NCBI RefSeq assembly: GCF_963678635.1
Contig: NC_087066.1
Coordinates: forward strand, 44,815,624 to 44,879,623
Direction: 5' to 3'
Length of the DNA stretch: 64,000 nt
From: Symsagittifera roscoffensis
Lineage: Eukaryota; Xenacoelomorpha; Acoela; Convolutidae
The notes under the pieces were generated by a model that saw only the letters and a list, made by a program, of their open reading frames with translations, was not told the DNA's origin and made no database searches. Both the position numbers and the translations under genes were made by a program. The first letter of the stretch is position 1. Every line of letters starts with the position of its first letter. Shown here one piece after another: positions 10,697 through 18,260 of this stretch.

Positions 10697-12005
10697 TGTG
10701 ACATTCGACCAGAATGTACAAAATGCAATCTCTGCAGTTTAGGAGTTTTTAGCAGCGAACCTTCCGAGTTAGTGATTTTGAAGGATTAACGACGTTATTC
10801 GGATGATTAGTAGAACGGTGAAGGACAAGATATTCTGGTATTTGGAAATTTTAAATTTTCGAAGTGATGACGTAACATTTCTGAGAAACGTCAGAAACGG
10901 CCATTTTGGCAGAAGAGCTATACTTAAAGATATATATAAAACCAAACAAAAAGTAGTATAGTGCCCAAGAAAAACAAAAAAAAATAATCGAAAACACCAA
11001 AAACACTAAAAAAAATTTAAAAAATCAGTAGAAATCATCCCCCCAGACAAGTTGTGATCCAACCCCCCCCCCCCCCGTTTGTTGTTGATAGATATATTGT
11101 TGTTACAGGCATTTATATCAGTCAGGATCGTTACGATCAATTTTGTAGCCCGTTTGTGAGGCTTGTACTGAAGGGTTATTTGAGCATTTAAGCACGTTAA
11201 TGATAAATTGCGCTCAATCCGGAAGGGTCAGCTGATTTGCGCTCAATTCGGAAGGGTCAGCTGATTTGCGCTCAATTCGGAAGGGTCTTGGGAGAAGACT
11301 GATCCGGCAAGCAGTACAAGGAGCAACAAGAAGGGGCTCAAAGACAACAACAATCGACTGTTGGGTATCGTTAACAAGTTTTGTATCCCTTTTGGTACAA
11401 AAATAAAGATAGTAATCTGTGGGGGGCTCGACAGTGCTGCACTGTAGTGACCCTTCACCGAACTGCGAATATCCGAGTTAAGCACCTTAATTCGGATATT
11501 AAACAAACCCGGAGGGGTATAGTATTACTAATATTATTACTTATATAGCCTATAATAATACTCTTATACCGTTTTTCAGTGAAAAACACAGAAAGCAGAC
11601 CGATTTTTAGGGTCAAAACAGCGATATTTTGATCCCCCCACAAGTCGCGATTTTTGAGATATCGATATTTTTTGAAACGGAAAAAACGCTTAAGTAGTGT
11701 GTTACATCGTAACTGCACTACTATAATAGATAGAACCGGTTAAGTTTAGTTCAGAAGTGGTTGGAACTATTTTGGTACCGAAAACCGAAATTTCGTGATT
11801 TTTGAGAAAACGAAACACTATAAATTCAAAAAAAAACATTTTGAAATTTTTGAGTTAGAACAGTAAAAATAGTTGTTCGGACAACTTCCACTAGTGAATC
11901 TACAAGTTTTAAAACCCGCTACCCGAAAGCCTTCCGGGTTGCAGAGAAATCGAAGTTAACGTGTTTGATTTGGTGGATTCATCAATCCGGAGGGGTACAG
12001 GTAGC
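10697..12005 (+). repeat. 5' LTR and leader of copy 3
   Basis: Two blocks match the 3' LTR: 10,697-10,915 and about 11,925-12,005 (around CTTCCGGGTTGCAGAG). The stretch between them is about 830 bases longer than in the 3' LTR; it holds a run of 14 C at 11,063-11,076 and 29-base repeats. Sequence around 11,637-11,760 recurs after the gap at 62,216-62,325 (copy 4), so the longer form is shared by the family. I could not find the LTR's own 3' end or a primer-binding site. Confidence 0.65.
11210..11290 (+). repeat. 29-base tandem repeat, 2.8 copies
   Basis: Unit begins GCGCTCAATCCGGAAGGG; copies at 11,210-11,238, 11,239-11,267 and partial 11,268-11,290, nearly identical. Each contains the CCGGAAGGG motif that recurs through the leader. 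Confidence 0.9.
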
Positions 12006-12540
12006 ATAGTTTTTCGCAAATTTTTTCAACTAAAGCGTTTTAGATCGGGTCTTTTGCATTGAACTAGAAGAGTATAGCCTTCTGAGCTCGGATCAATAAT
12101 TTTTAGGTTGAAAGGACCAGATTTGCGGAAAAAGTTAGGCGGAACCTATAATAGAGAATTTTCTGTATTTGGCGTTTTGGCGAATAACTTTAGGACTACT
12201 GGGCATATCCAGTTGATCTTGGTACCAATAGATCAGAAATTCGCTGAGCTTACTGATAGTGACAAAAATTTTTCGGAAAAGTAAGCGTGAAAATTTTTTT
12301 GAGATTGTTTTTAGCAAATCCACCAATTTGGGAGGGTAGACCCTTCACGTTTTATAAATTTGTTTTAGAAAAGCCCTTATACCCCTACAAAAAGGTAATA
12401 GCGGTTGAATAAAGTAAATTTAGGTTGTTCTAGACGAAAAGAGAAGGCTAAACGCACAGCAAAACCTTAATCGAGCCGAAGTTAGGCGAGCGATAAGACC
12501 CTTCACCGTTAGCGTGAATTGTCAAATAAGAGGCTTAACT

Positions 12541-12880
12541 TCAATCCGGAAGGGTCTAGGAAAGCATTACATACCCTTCCTAGTTAATTTAAAAAGCAAA
12601 ATAGCATCAAAAAACGTATCCGGAGGGGTATAGGTTGAAAGAAGGAGATCTCCGAAAAGCTACTTTTACAAAACCGGAGGGCTCCCAATCCGGAGGGGTC
12701 AAAAATTTTTTTTTTCAAATTAGGAGGGGTCCGAATCCGGAGGGGTATTATAGTTGCTAACTCGGAGGGGTCCAAATCCGGAGGGATCTTATATTAACTA
12801 ACTCAGAGGGGTCTAAATCCGGACGGGTCTAGATTTTGTTAGTCCGGAAGGGTCCTATTTGTGCCAATCCGGAGGGGTAT
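12541..12880 (+). repeat. Cluster of TCCGGAGGGGT-like motifs in the copy 3 leader
   Basis: About ten irregularly spaced motifs of the form ATCCGGAGGGGT or close variants (for example near 12,620, 12,697, 12,735, 12,775, 12,815, 12,845 and 12,866), some paired as in 'aggaggggtccg'. More lie at 11,219, 11,248, 11,277 and 11,988, and one in the 3' LTR near 24,580. Spacing is not constant, so this is dispersed motif amplification rather than a simple tandem array. Function unknown. Confidence 0.75.
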
Positions 12881-13575
12881 CATTTTATTAAAGGACTTAG
12901 GTAGACGGAAGAAAGACTAAAGTGAGAGGTATAAGGTTATTAGCAGACAGGCTAGGAATCAGTGACTGTACTGGTAACTTAACTTTCAATAAGAACCAGG
13001 CCAAAACAAAACAGGTCCGAACTCGGATATTCGCGACACTAAGTCTAAACTAAAAAGAGCATGATTCATTGGTGTGGATTGTAACGTAATACGTTTTTGT
13101 GAAAAGTGACTGCCCTGAGGATTTTAGTAGGTCTAGCTCGGGCAGTCCGAAGGCAGATAGGTAACACAGTACTCGGTGGGTGCAATAGACGCCCACTTGA
13201 GAAAATTACTGCCTTCAAAGTTTTGTCTGTTTGGTGCAGCACCGAGCAAGGAAAACTTTTTCTTTAAAAGACGAGTTCGACTATTGTACTGCGACCGATT
13301 AAAAATACAATACACATACGTTTTTTTATATAGAGGTATTCATATTCTGTCATTATATATTTTTTTTGTTTTTGATTTTAAATCTTCATAAACTGTGCTT
13401 GATTGGGTAGTGAGTACACTATCTTTTAAATTGACTGATAACATCATATTGTGCTAGTTTTCAAATCTTACGACCGATAATTGTTTAGTGTGAATAAATT
13501 ATATACAAACTGTACTCTGATAACATACAGGGATTCGTGGTCACTAATTAATAGCATCTTGTGAAATTTTTTGTG
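12881..13575. other. AT-rich noncoding leader of copy 3, no gene seen
   Basis: No open frame with recognisable content on either strand. Lies between the motif cluster and the hairpin at 13,576; no gag or upstream pol sequence detected, so the deletion of gag-pol is clean up to 13,626. Confidence 0.6.
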
Positions 13576-13625
13576 AGGCCGCTACGCCCCCTATCCCAGA
13601 CCAGGGATAGGGGGCGTAGCGGCCT
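13576..13625. other. Perfect 22-bp GC-rich hairpin at the gag-pol deletion junction
   Basis: Left arm 13,576-13,597 begins AGGCCGCTACGCCCCC; right arm 13,604-13,625 is its exact reverse complement; loop of six bases (AGACCA). Very GC-rich in an AT-rich surrounding. Homology to Pol of copies 1 and 2 starts directly after it. Confidence 0.95.
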
Positions 13626-13906
13626 TACCTCCGGCGGCGTCGCAGATACCGGGAAAATACCTATGCTTCTTGGTAACGAGGGCGACGGAGAAGCAGCATG
13701 TGGACCCGGAGAACCTTGTCTTGTCCTTGACGAGGCTGAGGGACTTCCTCGTGGAAATGGACGTGAAGGAGCTCTCGCTTCCAGCGTACGATCCAAACAG
13801 AGGAAGACTGCATCCTCGGGAATTGTACGCGCTTGTACACGTGATATTCTCTGATACGAATATACAAGTATATCTACATAAGAAATATTACTTAAGTATA
13901 GGCTGA
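13626..13906 (+). pseudogene. Truncated Pol C-terminus (second half of the macrodomain-like domain), copy 3
   Basis: About 93 codons without an obvious own start, reading from SQIPGKYLCFLVTR through LSLPAYDPNRGRL to HLHKKYYLSIG and a TGA. It matches the last third of the copy 1 frame at 2,221-3,051 and of copy 2 at 38,100-38,375. The first half of the domain and all upstream Pol are missing, replaced by the hairpin and leader. Probably a deletion remnant rather than a working protein, though this part is open and well conserved. Confidence 0.85.
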
Positions 13907-14343
13907 GTGACGTGCGAGAGGGTGTTAGGCCAAAGACTAAGTTGTATGTAATATGTGATATGTGTGTTGTGTTATGTTATGTTATGTTATGTGTTAAGTT
14001 ATTAAGATCATGGGTAAGTAGGGGTTAGTGACCTTGAACAACTGAATGACGATTTTAGGAATAGATCCAAAGTTTGGACTGTCCAATCTTAGGTCGAATT
14101 CCAAAATTTTAGAGACCGATTGATTTTAATAAATTTTAGGATAAATATCTTTTTATCTGAACTGTTTTTAAGCAAATTTTAGCATTTTAGCGATAAATGT
14201 TAAATGGAACTGACAAGTGTGACATTCGTAACCTCTTTTCTAGATCCTGATTGATCATTTAATTACTCACTTGAGTCAAATCTTTGAATCAAAACCGAAC
14301 CGAACTTGAAAGAATAGAATGGATAACTTCAGTTGGATGAATT
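13907..14343. other. Spacer between Pol remnant and gene A, copy 3
   Basis: Noncoding, AT-rich; contains a short TTATG repeat near 13,975-13,992. Sequence from about 14,225 recurs at 62,490 upstream of gene A in copy 4 (GATCCTGATTGATC versus GATCCTAATTGATC), so this is the natural 5' flank of gene A. Confidence 0.6.
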
Positions 14344-17300
14344 GATGGACCTGGCAGAGGCATATGTGGGACCGATGGTAGATGCGATCTATCGTCGGCT
14401 GATCGATCGAGACTTCGCTCTGGAGGACCCAGAGGTAGTCATGTTGCTGACCGCCCTGATCAACATCTTGGGACATGACAACCGATGGTAGATGCGATCT
14501 ATCGTCGGCTGATCGATCGAGACTTCGCTCTGGAGGACCCAGAGGTAGTCATGTTGCTGACCGCCCTGATGGCAGCATATGTCCTGTTGATGGCAGCATA
14601 TGGAGAAAGGGGAGTACTAGACCGCCCGAACATGAGAGTGATGAGGTGGAGAAACGGGGCTCTCTCAGGGAGTGACTTGGCGAATGAGCCTGGATTGGGA
14701 AGTTCTAGGACCTACCAACCAGGTGAGATGCCTATGCCCTCCAAGCCCAAACCTGGGCTGACGAGAATGCATCAGGAGATGAACAGCGAGGCGGCCTCGT
14801 CTGGTTCACCACTGAGAGCAGCTGTGCCACCAAAAAGGGCGAAAGTAGGACAGAAGGTTCAGACGAACCAAACCATGCAAGATCTGGATGAGATGAACAA
14901 TGAAAAGTACGAAGGAGGAGCTGGACGAGATGACCAAAAGTATGCTCCAGATGGAGGAAGATCGAGACATGCGGAGAAAATTGTTTGAAGACTGCAACAA
15001 AAAGCAGGGTCAAGAAATTGAGCGCTTGAGGCAGAACTACAAAGAGCGATCGGAACACATGGCGTTGGCAACGGCCGTGGAGAAAGTGATACCTGCAAGG
15101 AATATTCCTCGTGGGCAGTCCCCGATGGAGCTCTTGACGCCTCGAGAAATGAGTCAAACAACGGAGACACGGCTCCCAGCAGAGACAAATCGAGTAACGA
15201 TCCCGGATCCTAGTGACACCTTGGGTGACCCCGTCGTGGAACAGACAGTGAAGAAGCTGATAGAGACAGCTGGACGACTGGTCGCTAACAAGAATGGGCC
15301 AGGTTCCGGGGTGACTGCACCCTATGGAACGATCGACGACACGGGCAGAGTACGACTCTCCCAGACCGTGATCAGACAGGGGATAAGTGACGTGACACCA
15401 CTCATGGGGAGCTCGAGGGCCCCAGAGAGAAGAATACGGAAGATGCCAGCGAAGAAAGTGTCTCGCATAATAGACGTGCAAAAGAATAATCAATTGAAAT
15501 ATAATTTCACGGGAGTTCCGGAGACATATCCGAGGGCCTGCTTCTATCGAGCGAATTGGAGCCCGGCAGTAAACCTCATCTGATACTGGGAGACAGCTTG
15601 GTTAGAGTGCTGTCGAATTTGAGGACCTCGTGGGTCACCACGGTGATGGCCTTTGGATGCGCGACGATAGCCCAGTTATATCGAATGGTGGAACTGATGA
15701 ATCCAGGGAGGATCCCCAATGTGATGATCTTGGTTGGGACGAATGACATCTCCAGAGGTTCAGATGAGCAGGAAGCACTATGGGAGTCAATGATGGTGTG
15801 TTTGTTTACTACCCTCTGGCAGAAATTTAATTGCGCGCTACTGACCGTTTGCACTGTGCCAATGAATACGAGAAGCCTGACAGCATCAGGAAGAAGGCAC
15901 AACGAGGGAGTCGTCAGGTGGAATAACATCTTGAGGAACCTCGCAAGTCGGAACGCCAGAAGAATGATCCTCATGGACATCGAACATGAGTTGAGAGCTA
16001 TGGATCAGGCCAGACTGACCACGGACGGCATCCACTTCGACAGTATCGAAGGACAAGCTTGGTTGAATCGAGTCTTCCAAGAGCGGCTGGACGAACTAGA
16101 AGCAGAGCTCTTTGACACAGGAGTGCTGAAAGAAGAAGGAACAGCGAGTGACGCGGTGATTACCACCTTTGTGCCCCCTAGCCTGGAAACACGCTTGGGT
16201 ACGGTCCCGGCCGTCACGAACTACAGGCAACAAAGCTCCAGCGAACCAGGTCAAAGGACAGACGTACAGGATCGATTGGGAGAAGCGCCGATGAGGAGGA
16301 CCATCCATCCTAGGAGAAGAATAGGACCTGTCAACCCAATCGAAGAGACAGCCGTCACGTCTAGATCGGACACTAGATCGGAGACGACAAGTACCAGTCG
16401 AGAGGAGAGACGTCCGGGCAGAGGCTCGTTGATGTGGTCAAGACCCATACCGTCTCCCTGGCATGTATACAAAGACGAGCTAATGAAGCTGGATCTCCAG
16501 AGGGTAAGCTTCATCGAAGATGCAAGGAGGATGCTGAATGGAGCGACGCAATCCGTCAGCAGATTGTACTCGATAACCGGCGTAGACTGGTTGATAGCCG
16601 CTAGCATAAATTTCAGCTCCACGACGGCCTTGAGATTTGCTGACCTAGAGGGACTGCCTTCTAACAACCCAATGGGACCAGTGAACGCGAGACCATTGCA
16701 AGACGTGAGGTTGAATCATGACGAAGGGAATCGAGAAGAGAGACCTGGAAGATTTCTAGTGACAAGGGCACCGATCGGACAACATGTGAAGATGTTCAAG
16801 CAACTAAGCTCACCGCCTGGTCATGTGAAGGAGAGAATATACCCAAAACTAGGGAATCAAGATGGTGATGCCCAGAGATACGGCGGATTGATAGCGATAA
16901 AGAAAGATGAGACCATCTTCGCCGCCTATGACAAAGCAGAAATGAGGAAGGCCAAGTTTATGATAGTAACGAATTCAGAGTTCGTGTACACCTCCAAGTC
17001 TCTGTTTTGGCCGGAGGTCATAATGTTGGCAGCGGTCGACCTGGACCTACTGCAATCGATATCTCTGGGGTACAAAGGCAGACGGACATGAACCCAATTA
17101 CGATTGTGTTTGCTGGCATCAATGACCATCTACACAGTAGAGGTTTTCTGAGCAGACTCAGAGATCCTACAACGGCAGAGAACGCTGTGTGGCCAGCGAT
17201 AAAAGATATCCTTGAGTCGATGGGTGAAGTGGTGGATGCGACGAAGGAGGGGTCATTCACCAAAGTGACACCGAGAATAGTATTCGCGTTGTCTCCGGGA

Positions 17301-17558
17301 TATGCACATCTCTCGGATGGACTGAAATTTGTGTATGCGATTGTGACCTTACTTTCGGAAGGAAAATATGATGTGATCATATCAGCCCCGAATCGCATTA
17401 TAGAGATGGAGAACCTGAGGCCACTCAAGGCTGAACTGCCTGCAGTGTGGTCAGATATCTCAAACGCGATGAGAGGATTCAAGGACCATGCGCTACACAT
17501 GTTAGTATTGGACGAGGTGCTGGGGTTGGAACTGTCCAATTTCAGTCGACAGCTATAA
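14344..17558 (+). pseudogene. Gene A of copy 3: SGNH hydrolase-like accessory protein (about 1,000 codons, frameshifted)
   Basis: Order: N-terminal domain (14,344-14,760; AIYRRLIDRD, MRWRNGALSG, QPGEMPMP), a basic linker, a coiled coil (about 14,900-15,060), an acidic linker, the SGNH domain and a C-terminal half. SGNH blocks are complete: GDSL with Ser codon 15,595-15,597, GTND with Asn 15,742-15,744, DGIHFD with Asp 16,024 and His 16,033. SGNH enzymes are esterases or lipases with varied substrates; no signal peptide or membrane helix is visible. The second half (16,980-17,558) has FWPE, FAGINDHLH and ALSPGYA blocks shared with copy 2. Frames change near 14,890, 15,580 and 17,040-17,090, and a 110-base-offset duplication breaks the start; at the last change the stop overlaps an ATG (ATGA, 17,089). 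Copy 2 reads through there, so a shift is more likely than reinitiation. Confidence 0.8.
14371..14570 (+). repeat. Recent 90-base direct duplication inside gene A
   Basis: 14,371-14,460 and 14,481-14,570 are identical, separated by 20 bases. The 110-base offset is not a multiple of three, so the first copy runs into a stop; a new ATG at 14,485 could restart the frame. Copy 4 lacks the duplication. A further 21-base duplication (GGCAGCATAT) follows at 14,571 and 14,592. Confidence 0.95.
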
Positions 17559-17588
17559 CTGAAACCAGGAGTAGACGACGACCATCGA

Positions 17589-18260
17589 GTGATCGCGGCG
17601 ATGTCCAACGACTTATGGTTACGAGCAATGGAAGTGGCAGGTGAAGACACAAGAAGGAAAAATTCACTAGAGACGAGAGCTCACTTGGAGGCGATGGTTC
17701 TGAGAACCAAGCCGGAAGCCAACCAGTGGCTACACCTGAACCCTAGAGTAGCGGCATTGGGCGCAGACGCTTTTGAGCAAGGCCCCGTGATGATCACAAA
17801 GATACATGCCTACTTGTTGAAGGAGGTGAACCTGGAGGAAAATGCCGGGGAAAAGACCGCTAAATTTGTGAACAGAATGTGAGAGATTACTCTGGAAACC
17901 TTCTGGGGCAGGAAGTGAAGGGACAGGAGGGCTTTGAACGGACAGACAGCATGCTAGAAGGGTTGGGAGCCGGATGGACCGCGTCCTTCTTGGCAAAAGT
18001 TTACCCGAAAGTCTCGCATTACTTGATAAAAGAATTCCTCCAAGCAGTAGTGGAAGTATCGATAGTGGAACTAATAGCCTTGTTCGTGACATTTGGAGCA
18101 GAGAGTTTCGTGAAAGGACCGGCGATACTGCTCACCGACGGAACCCAGAACCTGCGGCTAGATGGACTTCTGACATTGATTGCCATTACCCACGGAAACT
18201 TGGGAGGACTGATGAAACTGACACGTTGTCCAGAGCAGATGAGAGAGAGAGAGAGAGGAA
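17589..18260 (+). pseudogene. 5' part of gene B, copy 3, in two frames
   Basis: Starts 30-45 bases after the end of gene A (first Met MSNDLW at 17,601). Frame one (17,589-17,882) and frame two (17,879-18,265) both match successive parts of copy 2 (about 41,910-42,500), for example FLQAVVEVSIVELIALFV against FVQDLLSMSINLLLVLYL. The change of frame is near 17,880-17,990, where frame one carries several stops. A second change falls in a GA repeat at about 18,239-18,258 and leads into the long downstream frame. No recognised domain; the hydrophobic helix near 18,060 is the only candidate membrane segment and is weak. Confidence 0.6.

Noticed and set aside
13548-13867. Frames spanning the hairpin region on both strands
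   Set aside because: They arise from the GC-rich palindrome; the homologous Pol frame is a different one.
14732-15493. 253-codon minus-strand frame
   Set aside because: Lies antisense to the gene A coiled-coil region, which has clear homologues in three other copies; a shadow frame.
17089-17092. ATGA overlap in gene A as a stop-restart signal
   Set aside because: Copy 2 reads through the same region in one frame, so a frameshift in copy 3 explains it more simply.
17880-18260. Programmed frameshifting in gene B
   Set aside because: No slippery heptamer with downstream structure was seen; the changes lie near stops and a GA microsatellite and are not shared by copy 2.
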